Below, in pieces: positions 34,141 to 44,677 of a DNA stretch of 64,000 nucleotides. Source of the stretch: Megascapheus bottae. Taxonomy: Eukaryota; Chordata; Mammalia; Rodentia; Geomyidae. The position numbers and the translations under genes were made by a program. Within the stretch, counting starts at the first letter, position 1, and each line of letters begins with the position of its first letter. The stretch lies in NCBI GenBank assembly GCA_024803745.1, contig JANJXV010000101.1:1080001-1144000 (forward strand), written 5' to 3'. The notes under the pieces were generated by a model that was not told where the DNA came from, ran no database searches, and saw only the letters and a program-made list of their open reading frames with translations.

Positions 34141-34349
34141 ACCGATAGCTCTCATCCCAGCCACTCAGGAGGCTGGGGTCTGAGGATCATGGTTCAAAGC
34201 CAGCCCAGGTAGGAAAGTCTGTGAGACTCTTATCTCCAATTAGCCATAATAAGAAAAAAAAAGCCAGAAGAGGAGATGTGGCTCAAGTGCTAGCCTTGAG
34301 TAAAAAAGCTCAAGGACAGCACCCAAACCGTGAGTTCAAGCCCAGGACA
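34141..34349 (+). mobile_element. B1-Geo SINE
   Basis: This dimer's 3' end runs straight into an (AC)n run and then a purine tract, so its tail has probably mutated into microsatellite sequence. Confidence 0.87.
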
Positions 34350-34366
34350 CACACACACACACACAC
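34350..34366 (+). repeat. (AC)n tail repeat
   Basis: A short AC run between the SINE and the purine tract. Confidence 0.85.
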
Positions 34367-34547
34367 AGAGGAGGGGGGGAGAGGGAGGAGAAGGGGGAGG
34401 GAGGGGGAGGGAGGGAGAGGGAGGGAGAGGGAGGGAGAGGGAGGGAGAGGGAGGGGGGAGGGGGGAGGGGGGAGGGAGAGAGGGAGAGAGGGAGAGAGGG
34501 AGAGAGGGAGAGAGGAAGAGGGAGAGGGAGAGAGGGAGAGAGAGAAG
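34367..34547 (+). repeat. 181-bp uninterrupted homopurine tract
   Basis: Only A and G occur from 34367 to 34547, built from GGGA and GAGA units with G-runs of up to six. Triplex (H-DNA) and G-quadruplex formation are plausible from composition. Frames on either strand are low-complexity artefacts. Confidence 0.97.
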
Positions 34548-34557
34548 CACAGCAGAG

Positions 34558-34975
34558 GCAGTGTGATGGTTAGTCTTGAATGGCATCCTGATTGGCTTGG
34601 GGGAAACCTAGGAAGTTGGGAAAGGCCACCTTGGGGTGTGTCTGAGTCCTTTCCTGAGAGCAATAACTGAAGGGAAGACCCAATGAAGGGGTAGAAATCT
34701 CTCTGAAAGTGAGCAGAATCCTCCCAGGGCCTAATCAGGGTAAGAGGAAAAAGGGAAAGAAAGCCACCTCAAGCAAACTTTCTCCTTCTCCCTCCCTTCT
34801 CTTCCTCATCCTCTCAATCCCTCCCCTCTCCTCTTTGGCCACCAGGACATAACTTGCTTTGATCTTTCCTGCACCATTCCTACCAGAATGACCTTAAGCA
34901 CAGAGCAAATGCCTTTTCTCTTAGGTTGTTTTCTCTGTTGTTTGTCCCAGCAATGAGAACTTAATCAACAGGGAA
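34558..34975 (+). mobile_element. URR1-like non-autonomous DNA transposon
   Basis: The start 'gatggttagtcttgaatggc' and later parts 'ccaccttggggtgtgtctga', 'ccacctcaagcaaactttct' and 'gagaacttaatcaacaggg' follow the layout of the rodent URR1 family (hAT type) as I remember it. The ends form a weak inverted repeat. No transposase is encoded. Confidence 0.6.
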
Positions 34976-34984
34976 CATGCTTGG

Positions 34985-35075
34985 GTATCTCTGCTTTGTA
35001 GGAAACTGAGGCACAGGGAAGCGGCAAGCCTGTGGTCAAGGGCAAGGGCAAGGTCACAAGATGATAGGAGCCCGC
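34985..35075 (-). repeat. MIR-like ancient SINE fragment
   Basis: 'gtaggaaactgaggcacagg' and 'aagggcaaggtcacaagatg' are reverse MIR wording. Confidence 0.6.
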
Positions 35076-35749
35076 ATCAGAATTCAAGAAAGCCATCTAG
35101 CCTGGAGCCATGCTTCTTAGTCCCTCTGTTGTTCTTCTTTCACCTGCTCTTCAGCCAGAGGTGGCCTTAGACGTGGCAAAGCCCCACATTAACTCGGGCA
35201 CGCTGCCACTTTTGTCTTTGCATCACTTGGTTCAAATATTCTGCCCCTGGCAGAACATTTCCCTACCTCACAGGCATCTTGGCAACAATTATAAACTTCT
35301 TATTAAATTCTTATTAACTCATTAGAGAATTTAAAAAAAAAGCACTGCTCAAATTAACCACATCAACCATTAGTCTTCTCTCAGTTTGTGAATCCCATTT
35401 GCTCTCAGGAATAACAAGGAATGAGATCAGATGATAAATGATAGTATTTATGGGCTGTTTGGGTTGCAATTTCTCCCAGTGTGAGGGTTTAAAATCATTG
35501 GTCCTGAGCTGATCAGATTAAATCATGTTAGGTATGGCTCAAGCCTTCACATGGCTTCTTCTGAGCATTATTTGTTCTAAGTAAATATTATTTGATAATA
35601 TGCAGATTCCCAATCCTACAAATAAATTTCCCCAAAGCAGTGTCTTCCACACTTACCGTGACTCTTGGGTTGCAAGAAACATAACTAGAACTGATTTGAA
35701 CCAAAAGTAAGGAAGGGAAAGATTGATCGTGCTGTGTAAGAGCAGGAAG
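35076..35749. other. Unique sequence, no gene seen
   Basis: Nothing recognised. Confidence 0.4.
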
Positions 35750-35968
35750 ATGGCTGGGGGCTCAGATATGTAATCTGAGCTACAGAGAGGCTGAGACCTG
35801 AGGATCTTGGTTTGAAGCCAGCCCAAGCAGGAAAAGTCTATGAGACTCATCTCCAATTAACTATTCAAAAAGCCACAAGTGGAGCTGTGATTTAAGTGGT
35901 AGAATGCCAGCCCTGAGTGAAAAATCTCAGGGACAGTGCCCAGGCCTTGAGTTCAAGCCCTTGTGCCA
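35750..35968 (+). mobile_element. B1-Geo SINE
   Basis: A full dimer with moderate divergence. Its tail leads directly into a GA-rich run, as with the copy at 34141. Confidence 0.88.
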
Positions 35969-36140
35969 GCACAGAAGAAAGACAGAAAGAGAGAGGAGAA
36001 AGGTGGAAGGGAAGGAAGAGAGGGAGAGGGAGGAAGGGAAGAGAAAACAAAGTGAGGCAAAGAGAGGGAGAAAGAAATCAAGAGAAAAATAGAGGAAGAG
36101 AGAGAAATAAAAGGAGACAGAGAGAAAGGCAACAGACAAG
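35969..36140 (+). repeat. GA-rich low-complexity tract
   Basis: Irregular GAAA, GAGA and GGAA units with few pyrimidines. All frames here are artefacts. Confidence 0.9.
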
Positions 36141-36289
36141 AAAATGGCTTAGTAGTTTCTTTAAAAGCATACATTTGCCATGTAACCAGCTTTCCCATGC
36201 CCTTGTACTTTTAAGAGAAAGACTATGAAAGTCTATGTCCACAAAAAGATATATAGCCAAATGTACAAGACACTATTACTCATCATTTT

Positions 36290-36720
36290 CAGTCAGAAAT
36301 TGAAAGTTGGGGGGGGGGAGAAACCACCCAACAACAGACAAATGGATCAATCATGAACTACTGGACTATTGATGTGAGGATCAACAGAAACATATCTTCA
36401 AATTATTATGCTGAATTAAACAAGCCAGACCAAAACACAGAATACATATTGTAGAGTTCCCTGGACACAAAATACTAGAAAGTAAAAATTACTTGTGACG
36501 GAAACAGATCGGTGGTTGCCTGGGGTTTAGAGGGCAATGAAGAGAAAGGCCTCAAAGGGGCTCCAGTACACGCTGGGATGCTGTGGATCTATTCACGGTA
36601 TTGGTGGTGACTCAAGGAACATCCTCTAATGACACACGTGAAAACGTACACAAGCTATTACATCAACCGCATCTCCTTAAAGCTGAAGAACGAAAGAAAA
36701 TAGTGGGTCACACCACCAAC
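36290..36720 (+). mobile_element. Ancient L1 fragment (end of ORF2 and 3' UTR)
   Basis: The order 'caaatggatcaatcatgaac', 'cagaatacatattgtagagt', 'atcggtggttgcctggggtt' matches the layout of old L1M-type 3' ends. It is too diverged for any coding capacity. A G-run (36309-36317) interrupts it. Confidence 0.55.
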
Positions 36721-36983
36721 AGCCTTCATTTCAAACAGCAGATAGGATACACGGAAAGACTGTAAACCCCACCCCGCTCATCTCTTTCTCAATTCTCCAT
36801 GACGGCCTGGGCACCTCTGCAAGGTAACCTTGTCCCAACTACTGCACATGTGAGGACCTTGGGTGCTGGCAACACTAGGAGCTCAACAATCAAGAAGGCC
36901 CCCACTCTGCTTTGGTCTGTCTGCACAAGACCACAGATAGACTCTACATGCCTGTGTTTCCTTTCAGGCCACTACTTAGAAAT

Positions 36984-37246
36984 GGGAGGAGGGAGGAGGA
37001 AAGGGAGGAGGAGGGAGGAGGAAGAAGGAGGGAAGAGGAAGAAGGAGGAAGAAGGAGGGAGGAGGAGGAAGGAGGGAGGGGGAGGGGGAGGGGAGGGAGG
37101 GGGAAAGGAGGAAAGAGGGAGGGGGAGGAAGGAGGGAGGGGGAGGAAAGAGGGAGGGGGAGGGGGGAGGGGGAGGAAGGGGGAGGGGGAGGAGGAGGGAG
37201 GGGGAGGAGGAGGGAGGGGGAGGAGGAGGGGAGAGGAGGAGGAGGA
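36984..37246 (+). repeat. 263-bp uninterrupted homopurine tract
   Basis: Every base from 36984 to 37246 is A or G, made of GGA, GGGA and GGGGGA units. It is the longest such run in the window, and it continues as an AG-rich region with a few C and A-rich breaks to about 37335. It generates the longest open frame of the window (36799-37569), which is repeat artefact plus flanking chance sequence. Confidence 0.98.
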
Positions 37247-37335
37247 CAAGGACCACGACAACAACAACAAAGAAGGAAGGAGAGATATGTAGAGGGAGAA
37301 GAAAGAGAAGGAAGATGAGAGGGATGGTGGGAGAG

Positions 37336-38263
37336 AAAGAATTGGCCCTATTTGAGATGTGTATTCACCCCTGTCGTTGGGAGGTAGGTCTAGTTCCAGA
37401 AGAAATAGATACCCAAACACAGTCTCAAAAGGGATTCATCGTAAGCCAAAACTATATTGCAATTTTTTTTATCTCTTCTACTGAGAACGATGAAAGGACT
37501 GACGCTGATCAAGATGCATGTGCTCATAAACTGACATGTGGAAGTGAAACTCCTTTGTACAACGAGTGAAAGATTATAATAAAGTTACAATAAAAATATA
37601 ACGGCTACAAATATGTATTTAAATCACGCAATTTTTTTAGTGTAGGCAAATCAACTGTTGACTGAAATATTAGGTGGTAAATGGCTGACATTAAGTGTGA
37701 GCTCTGACACGGCCAATGCTACTAAACAGTAAATTCTATCTGACGCCGAGTGACTCCAGGTTGTGCCTTTTGCCTCAATCCAAGTGTTTTCTATGAGTTG
37801 GGCATGATCTTGCACACCTGTAAGCCCAGAACTTGAGAGGCTGAGGCAGAGAACCTCAAATTCACTGTCTCAAAAGACACAAAAGGACAGCAAGCAAACA
37901 TTATTTTCTGTACCACACTCTGTTCTCAATTTCTCAAATTCTTGATCTAAATTTAAAACATTTGCCTAGGTCTTGAGTTGAGCTCTCAACACCAAAAAAA
38001 ATGAAAACAAGAAGAAAACCCTGATAATCATTCCATATTTTCAAAAAATCTATCTTTGTGGCCTTCAAGTCCCTGAGGTCAGCCTTGTACAGAAAACAGC
38101 AGAGGAATGGGTAGCAAAAGACTGAAGGTTACCCCAAAACTACTTCCCAGGATGCTCTTTACAGGCAGGGGATGGCATTGCTTTTCAGTTGCCAAAGCAC
38201 ATTTCCAACATACCAGACACTGGTGAGTCACCTCATAGTTCCTGTGGTTTAGGCCCAGCTTAC
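37336..38263. other. Mostly unique sequence, no gene seen
   Basis: It includes a weak B1-like piece on + at 37796-37880 ('cacacctgtaagcccagaac') followed by a possible ID remnant to about 37995. Nothing else is recognised. Confidence 0.4.
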
Positions 38264-38498
38264 CTGGTCTGCAGCTTGTGGACCCCGTGTCCAGACAGCC
38301 GCGTGACTGGAGAAGAGTCTGCTGCTGCAGAGACATCATCCCCTTGATGGCTGGCTGATGGAGTTCACTTTGAGGCTGCATGACGAAGGGAAAGGCCAGA
38401 GACGTGAGGTACCCCCAACCCTTCAGCCACTCTTCTTCCATCTAGAAATGCAAGGGCGTTGTCATGTAAAAGGGCAGGGCTTACAGACTGCCTTGCAG
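38264..38498 (-). other. Candidate exon of an unannotated - strand transcript
   Basis: On the - strand, nine T's then CACAG end at 38499, a strong acceptor. The exon would close at the donor CCAG|GTAAGC (38264|38263). A weaker internal acceptor, GCATTTCTAG, would start it at 38441, where an ATG opens a frame (MEEEWLKGWGYL...) that stays open through the donor. From the stronger acceptor the frame of the upstream candidate exon meets a stop after five codons. The protein is not recognised, and a non-coding RNA is quite possible. Confidence 0.3.
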
Positions 38499-38639
38499 CT
38501 GTGAAAAAAAAAATCAACATGAGGGCGAAAGGCTTTGAAACCCAGCCATCAAACAGCAACTTCCCTGTTCCTGGAGATCTGTAGGAGAGCTCTTTCTTGG
38601 GGTGCACCTGTAGAACCTTCGAGTCTAATCTAAAATACC

Positions 38640-38965
38640 CTGTCAAGAAGAAGCTGAGGAGCAAGCACAGCCCAGGTAGAAGAGAAGAAGCATGCCGCCA
38701 TCAGCGGGCTTCGCAGTGGATCAGAACTCTTTAACCCTTGCACCTGGACTGGGACCAGGTGGGGTTGATTCTACCAAGACTCTGCTTGTAAACAACCCAC
38801 ACCTCTAGTTCCCCTGCCCTGGCCAATCAGATGAAAAAGCCATCACTCCTGGCCAATGGACAGACAGGTCTTTTGGTATGCTCTTGTCTCCAACCTTCAA
38901 TAAAGCCATTGTTTTTCTTTTCAAAGAGCATGTGGGGCCTGTGACCTTCACATGGTCACGAATTC
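38640..38965 (+). mobile_element. Possible solo LTR
   Basis: Two CCAAT boxes (38823-38827 and 38854-38858) lie 50-80 bases before an AATAAA signal (38900-38905), followed by a T-rich and G/T-rich stretch. That is promoter then polyadenylation order, as in a retroviral LTR. No TG...CA ends with a target duplication were found, and no internal viral genes are present. Confidence 0.35.
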
Positions 38966-39224
38966 CATCCTTGCACCCTTCCGTTACTTGAAGCTTCTCT
39001 CCCTCCCTCTCTCTTGTTCCTCTCTCTCGCCCCCGTCCTGTTCCCCCTCCATTTTTCTATTTCATTCTCTCTCTACTGAAGTTATCCTGTGTCGTCTCTC
39101 CCCTCTGTAGTAAATCTCTCTCTACTTCCTACTATACTCTTTTAAGGACCCCTTGGTTGGCTACATAGGAGCTAGTTTTTGTTTGGAGAGTAAGCTTAAG
39201 GAATTATCTAATATTCTCCTGTGT
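38966..39224. other. Pyrimidine-rich unique stretch
   Basis: CT-rich sequence (38995-39135) without a simple repeat unit. It may belong to the LTR-like element. Confidence 0.35.
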
Positions 39225-39388
39225 GTGTTGTGTTGTGTGTTGAGACTTGAACTCAGGCTTGGGCACTGTCCCTAAGCTTTTTCCTTTTTTTTTTTTTTGC
39301 TCAAGGCTAATGCTCTACCACTTGAGCCACAGATCTACTTTTGGCTTTTTTTTTTCAGTAGTTAATTGGAAATAAGAGTGTCAGGTAC

Positions 39389-39799
39389 GGGGCCGGGAGT
39401 TTGGCCTACCGGTAGAGTGCTTGCCTAGCATGCATGAAGACCCAGGTTCGATTCCTCAGTAATACATACATAGAAAAAAGCTGGAAGTGGTGCTGTAACT
39501 CAAGTGGTAGAGCACTAGCCTTGAGAAAAAGACTAAGGATGGGCCAGGAGTTTGGCCTAGTGGTTAAAGTGCTTGCCTAGCATGCATGAAGACCCGGGTT
39601 CAGTTCCTCGGTACCACATATAGAAAAAAGCCGAAGTGGTGCTGAGGCTCAAGTGGTAGAGCTCTAGCCTTGAGAAAGTCCAAGGACAGTGCTCAGGCCC
39701 TGAGCTCAAGCCCAGGATTGGCAAAAAAAAAAGAGAAAAAGACTAAGGACAGTGCTCAGGCCCTGAGTTCAAGCCCCATGACTGGCAAAAAAAAAAGTC
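39389..39799 (+). mobile_element. ID-Geo SINE, itself split by a second ID-Geo
   Basis: The first part (39389-39539) has the head and the start of the Geo monomer, and the second part (39750-39799) has its end and A-tail. It interrupts the B1-Geo copy and is interrupted at 39540-39732. It is the middle layer of the nest. Confidence 0.93.
39540..39732 (+). mobile_element. ID-Geo SINE, innermost of the nest
   Basis: A full dimer of the GTGGTTAAAGTGC head variant. A perfect 17-base target duplication GAGAAAAAGACTAAGGA lies at 39523-39539 and 39733-39749, inside the host ID-Geo. It is the youngest of the three layers by position. Confidence 0.96.
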
Positions 39800-39835
39800 T
39801 CAGGTACTTCCTGCCCAGGATGGTTTTGAACCATA

Positions 39836-40367
39836 AGCTACCTGCTGAATTACAGAATGCATACCTGTCCAACGGGCCCGTTAGACTACCTTCTTTCTAC
39901 ATCAGAAAGAAATGTCCCACAAACATCCTTGGAATGGAAGTGATGGTTTCTGGGTCCATCTTGAGTCTTGGTACAGGACACCAGTAAAGAGAGGAAAATA
40001 GGAAAAGACTCTTGTTCCACATCACTGAACCTAAATAGAGTTCATGCTGTAGGGACATTAAAATTCTTGTCCTTTTCTTTTCCCCCTCAAGCCTTTTATG
40101 ACTTCTGATTTCCCATCTGAGCGAGATGATGAAGAAGAAGCCTCCTATAAAGACAAGAGCGGGCAGAGACAAAGCAAGCCCTGAAACTTCTGGGATACAC
40201 ATAAATGCCGGGTGCCTAAGGATGTTTAAATTTCAGACAACCAACGATTCTTTTTTTTTTCTTTGAGGGCAAGTAGGATCTAAATATTGCATGAAACAGA
40301 CTTCTTTTGGCAAAATGATTCACAGTCTATCTACAGTTCAGATCTAACCGGGTATCTTGCACCTTAC
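39836..40367. other. Unique sequence, no gene seen
   Basis: It would be intron if the two flanking exon candidates are real. There are no other strong splice sites in it that I trust. Confidence 0.35.
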
Positions 40368-40631
40368 CTGACATCTCTGCTCTTTTCCTCCATTCGCACC
40401 CAGCTGCCAGGTGTGCCAGGGTCTAGACAGCATCTCAGCTGATGCTGACTCGACTGCAGAGACCATGCCCCGAACCACAGGCCAGACCACGGTGGTTCCG
40501 TTGACACTGCGTCCTGACACGCAATCACCTTGGGTTGTCCATTTCTCAGTGTGTGAAGAGCAGGCATCGAGGGGAACCATCAACCAGCAATCCACCTCAT
40601 AGACATTGTAGCCCTCCTCTTCCTGGGGACC
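40368..40631 (-). other. Candidate coding exon of an unannotated - strand gene
   Basis: On the - strand the acceptor is CTTTCTCCAG (ending 40632) and the donor is TGTCAG|GTAAGG (40368|40367), both close to ideal. The segment is 264 bases, exactly 88 codons. One frame is open throughout in phase 0-0 (starting GPQEEEGYNVYEVDCW), while the other two frames contain stops. Codon choice looks typical of mammalian coding DNA (many GAG, GTG, GTC, CTG). There are five Cys residues and no domain that I recognise. The frame continues openly into the candidate at 38441-38264. No first exon with a promoter was found, so it could also be a chance exon or part of a non-coding RNA. Confidence 0.35.
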
Positions 40632-42610
40632 CTGGAGAAAGCAGTGATCTGAATGAGTTCTGAGCAGACTCCCACAGGGGACAGGGACCTGCTTGGATGG
40701 TAGAAGGCAACCCTAGGGTCCTTATGAGAATACTAATGTCCTCAGACCCCTGCCAAATGAAATCACATGGTGGAGGGTGGGGGACAGGGGCTGGGTGTCT
40801 GGCTGGCCTCAACACCTGTGCGGAAATAGCAGCAATTCTTCAGGACCTGGAATCCAACTGGAGAGTATGATGAGAGATTGCCTTCAGCAATATAGTGGAT
40901 TCTAAGACACTGGACCAGCAGCGACATCTCCGGCTACTTGATTCCCCAAGCATGGCCTTGCTTCCTCTGTTCCTCACCTTTAGATTTCTTTTCTGCCTAA
41001 TGCCATCAGCCACCTTTTCTGTCGTCTCTTGTGCCACAGAAACTCCGGCTGCTACACTTCTGCAGGGAAAGAATGAATTAAATTATATTACATTGGAGTT
41101 TTAGAGAACTTTTGTTTTGTCACAAGTCTAGCTTTGTTGGTTTTTTTTTGTTTGTGTGTGTGTGTGTTGTTGTTGTTTTTAAAATGAAGTCTAGAGAAAC
41201 ATTACCAACCCACATAAGTTTCTTGTTCTCCAGAGCTGACGACACAGATAATGAAGCCTAATGTTGATAATGATTGTTCTAGACAAAAGATAGCAGGGAG
41301 GATGGAGGGAGGGAGGAAGAGAGAGAGAGAGAGAAAGAGAGAGAGAATCATAATATTTTTAAAAAGTATGTCATGGGTTGCATTCATTTGGACACAAATA
41401 AGAAACCAGGCAGATACCAGGAGACCAGACTGAGTATTTTAAGTTTGTCATGCTTGAATAATGGATTATTGTGTGCAGGCTGATGATGGAATAATTCCAC
41501 CAATCCCAACACTCTCCCCACCACCACCAGAAAAAAAAAATCATGCACTTTTCCCCTGCTGCCAAATACACAAAGAAAGCAGGACACCAGAATGAAATCT
41601 GTGCCGTAGGGAAGGAGTCCATTTCCTTCTCCTCTTGGGACTTCTCAGCAGGTAAATATTGATTACATTTTCCCAGTACCTCGAGCCATTATTTCTGATA
41701 TGGCCACCTGCTCCCAGATATGAATTCCACATACCCACCCTCTGCCCCTCCCCCAAGGTCTCCATAAGGATAGCACATCAACTGAGGAGAAAATTCTTTT
41801 TTTCTCCTGAAGAAGCTTGGCAAGAAAGACCTCTAATTAGGAGCATTTAATCCCTGTCTCTAATACTTGTTTCCTCAGAAAATGACAACACGTGTCCACC
41901 CCGCAGATCGTTCTTCACCTCACACCACACCTGACGTTTGACAAGACAGGGACACCAGGCGAGGCCCAGAAGGTAGGACCAGGCTGGAAGACAACAGTGT
42001 CAGAGGCCTGGCACTTTTTGGTTCTCAGATGAATTATTGATGTCGCCTCAGGGATTTGTGGAGCGGCAGCGGTGGCAGGGGTGAGGAGACGGCTGGTGGT
42101 TTGTCCTGGAATTGGCACAAGGGCTGGTAATTAAGCCTGCTGACACTTCCAGGGTACCAATACTACTGCCAGCTGGCTGTCAAGTGCCCACCGTCTGATC
42201 CTGCCATCCACAGGAATACATTGTGGGCAAGATTTATGCACGGCCGTCTGTGGACGTCTGTCTCCTGACACTAGCTCTGTGGTCATGAGGGGGTGGGAGT
42301 GTTGGCTGTGTATGGCCTCAGCGAACCCTCCAGCTGCTGAGTCTAAGTGCTAGCCCAGCTTCCAAGAGCATGTAGTAAAATTCCACTGCAGAAGGCAGGC
42401 CATGGAAGGAATGGTTCTGCTCTAGGTTGGGTTCCACTCAGCACCATAGAGCCAGCACCCTAGAATTACTCCACACCTGCAAGGCTGCATTTATCCACTA
42501 GCTCCATCTGCTGCTGGGTGACTTCCAGGGACGTTCACTCTGGACGCTGCCAGCTCGTCCTTCACCCTGAGCATCTGCCTGCAGGACAGAAGAGCCCTCA
42601 AGAAGACAGC
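40632..42610. other. Repeat-poor unique stretch, no further exon found
   Basis: It contains a GT-rich run (41148-41177), a short GA run (41299-41346) and a polyA-like run (41530-41540). Frames at 41371-41765 (-) and 41659-41850 (+) have no domain. 42180-42600 is GC-richer but has no sustained frame. Confidence 0.4.
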
Positions 42611-42775
42611 TGCCTAGTGGTAGAGTGCTTGCCTAGCATGCATGAAGCCCTGGGTTTGATTCCACATACATAGAAAAGGCCAGAAATGGTGCTATGACTC
42701 AAGTGGTAGAGCATTAGCCTTGAGAAAGCTCAAGGACAATGCCCAGGCCCAGGACTGGCCAGAAAAAAAGAAAAC
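42611..42775 (+). mobile_element. ID-Geo SINE, 5' truncated
   Basis: It starts at 'gcctagtggtagagtgcttg', lacks the first bases of the head, and has a short deletion after the B box and another near the end of the Geo monomer. Confidence 0.88.
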
Positions 42776-43235
42776 TAAAAAAGGAACCAATAGCCAACAC
42801 TAGGTGACTGTGATTAGTTAAGCATGCTATATGCATCCATCCAATGAAATACAACTCAGTCAAGAAGACTGAGTATATATGTGCAAGCATTGAAGAAAAG
42901 TTATTGATTTGAAAAAATAGATCACAAAGTTGTATATTCCATACTATGATTATGTCCAGTGGGGTTTCAAATATATTGAGGGGGATGCTATTCCTGTGTC
43001 ATTTCATTTTCTCACCTCTAATTTTATAAAAGGTTCAATTCTGGGGTTTAAGAAACTCAATAACACAATGAATTCTCTTTTCAGTACCATGAATTACCTT
43101 TTTACTTGGATTGCAAGAAAGACACTCATATAACTGAGATTGACCTCAGGAGAGCAGAGAGAAAGGGAGAATTGATGACTGGTTTTTCCTCCCCTGCCCT
43201 TGCCTATTTGTTTACTTTGTTATTTGTTTCTTTAT
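42776..43235. other. Probable ancient L1 remnant and unique sequence
   Basis: 'catccatccaatgaaataca' at 42834-42853 resembles the L1 ORF2 end region. The rest is AT-rich and has no coding capacity. Confidence 0.3.
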
Positions 43236-43442
43236 TTAGAACCAGGGTTTAAACTCAGGGCCTTGGACTCACTTCACTTGCTTGTTTGACTGACACTCCA
43301 ACTCAAGCTAAGCCTCCAGCCTGACTTCTTCCTGAATATTTTGAAGATGGAGTCTCACGGGCTTTTTAGTCTGGATTGGGCTCATAACACAATCCTCTGA
43401 GTTCAGCCTCCTGAGTAAGCGCGAGCTGCCAGTAGCCAACTG
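43236..43442 (-). mobile_element. B1-Geo SINE, strongly diverged
   Basis: The reverse Geo wording ('ggtttaaactcagggccttg') and reverse head ('cagcctcctgagtaagcgcg') are recognisable, but the middle is degraded. Confidence 0.6.
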
Positions 43443-44661
43443 GTTCTTTCTTTGCACTGTTTCTCCCCTCTGACCTTGGCTTTTTTTGTTTGGATGGACC
43501 CCTCCATCTTGCCACCCTCCACCACGCTCACCCCCAATTCTGTGTAATTTCCAATTTCATTCAGAAAGGAAAGCCAGGATGTCAAACTTCAAACTAAGAG
43601 GTGCTCTATGTTTCACACTCATTGATAATCTTTCCCAGTGTACAGTTCATTTGAGGCACCCCAATTCCTTTCCTCTGGTCTGCTGTCAGCTCTGTCCTGA
43701 AGAGTTAACGCTCTTTTTGAAATAGAGTCAAAGATAGTTGGGCCCAAAAGAAGATAAGCATATGTTTGTGCAAGCTGGAAAATTGTCCTATATGGAACAG
43801 AGTCAAAATAAATCAATAAAAGCAGTTTCGGGCAGGCACGACAAAGAAAAAAACTGTTAATTACTAGTATTACCATTGATAGCTATTCATTTGAGACTTT
43901 TGTTCAGTAAAGGCAATTGTTTGCTCCTGTTATATAACCAAAATCAAGAGAATTTACAAAGAACGAGAGAGGGGGAAAAATCTTCTCAGCTGAAACTCAG
44001 ACAAAAGCCTTGAAGGGAAAATGAGACAAGCGATATTTTCTGGGGATTTACTGAGACAAATCAGCTCAGAAAAGACACAAACCTGTTCGTTTCATCCCAA
44101 CACCATCCATTCTCGTCTGGTTTTATTCCTTGCATATAAATTTCAAGTATGAAAGGACCCAGATATAGAACCTTTTAAGATACTTCTCCACATTGAAAAG
44201 ATTTCCTCCTTCTCAAAAGGGATTTTTGTTCTTAGCCGAATCCTTTGAAAAAAATTATATATATATATATACATATATATAATTACACATACACATACAC
44301 AGCCAAATCCTGAAGATCTCTGTAGTCCCAAAGACCTGAGTTCAATATCTATTTCTACTCCAACAAGGCTCCATGACAGTTGACAGTTTGCAAAGGGTTG
44401 TCTGAACATCTCTGCTCCTGTGTAAAGTGAAGATAATACCCACCCACAGAACCATGCCCATCTAATCCTGCTTGAGGCCCTCCAGCTCTCAGCGTCCAGT
44501 CAGAGACAGGAAGTGACTTGAGCATGTCAAACAGAACTATAATGTAGGGGAACTGTTACATAAATAATAAAAGACCTAAGTCCCGAACAGAACCATGAGG
44601 CAACTCCGTGTTGGTGAAATAGCTCTGCAAGTCTAGTTAGAGGTTGTAAAGATTCCATGGG
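43443..44661. other. Unique sequence, no gene seen
   Basis: Includes a short (AT)n (44255-44281). No domain or splice pair was recognised. Confidence 0.4.
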
Positions 44662-44677
44662 AAAGCATAGCAATTCT

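Larger units (their letters stand above)
39225..39835 (-). mobile_element. B1-Geo SINE split by an insertion
   Basis: The - strand dimer is in two pieces, 39225-39388 (Geo monomer and linker) and 39808-39835 (part of the head). An ID-Geo element was inserted between them on + and duplicated TCAGGTAC (39381-39388, 39800-39807). It is the oldest layer of a three-element nest. Confidence 0.85.

Noticed and set aside
34221..34670. 149-codon frame on + and Pro/Ser/Leu frames on -
   Set aside because: Translated SINE end plus purine tract; low complexity.
36799..37569. 256-codon open frame on +
   Set aside because: Its centre is translated homopurine repeat (Gly/Arg/Glu/Lys only) and the flanks are chance sequence. 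No domain, and the - strand frame over it is just as long.
38640..38965. Endogenous retrovirus with genes
   Set aside because: Only LTR-like signals are present; no gag, pol or env wording was found on either side.
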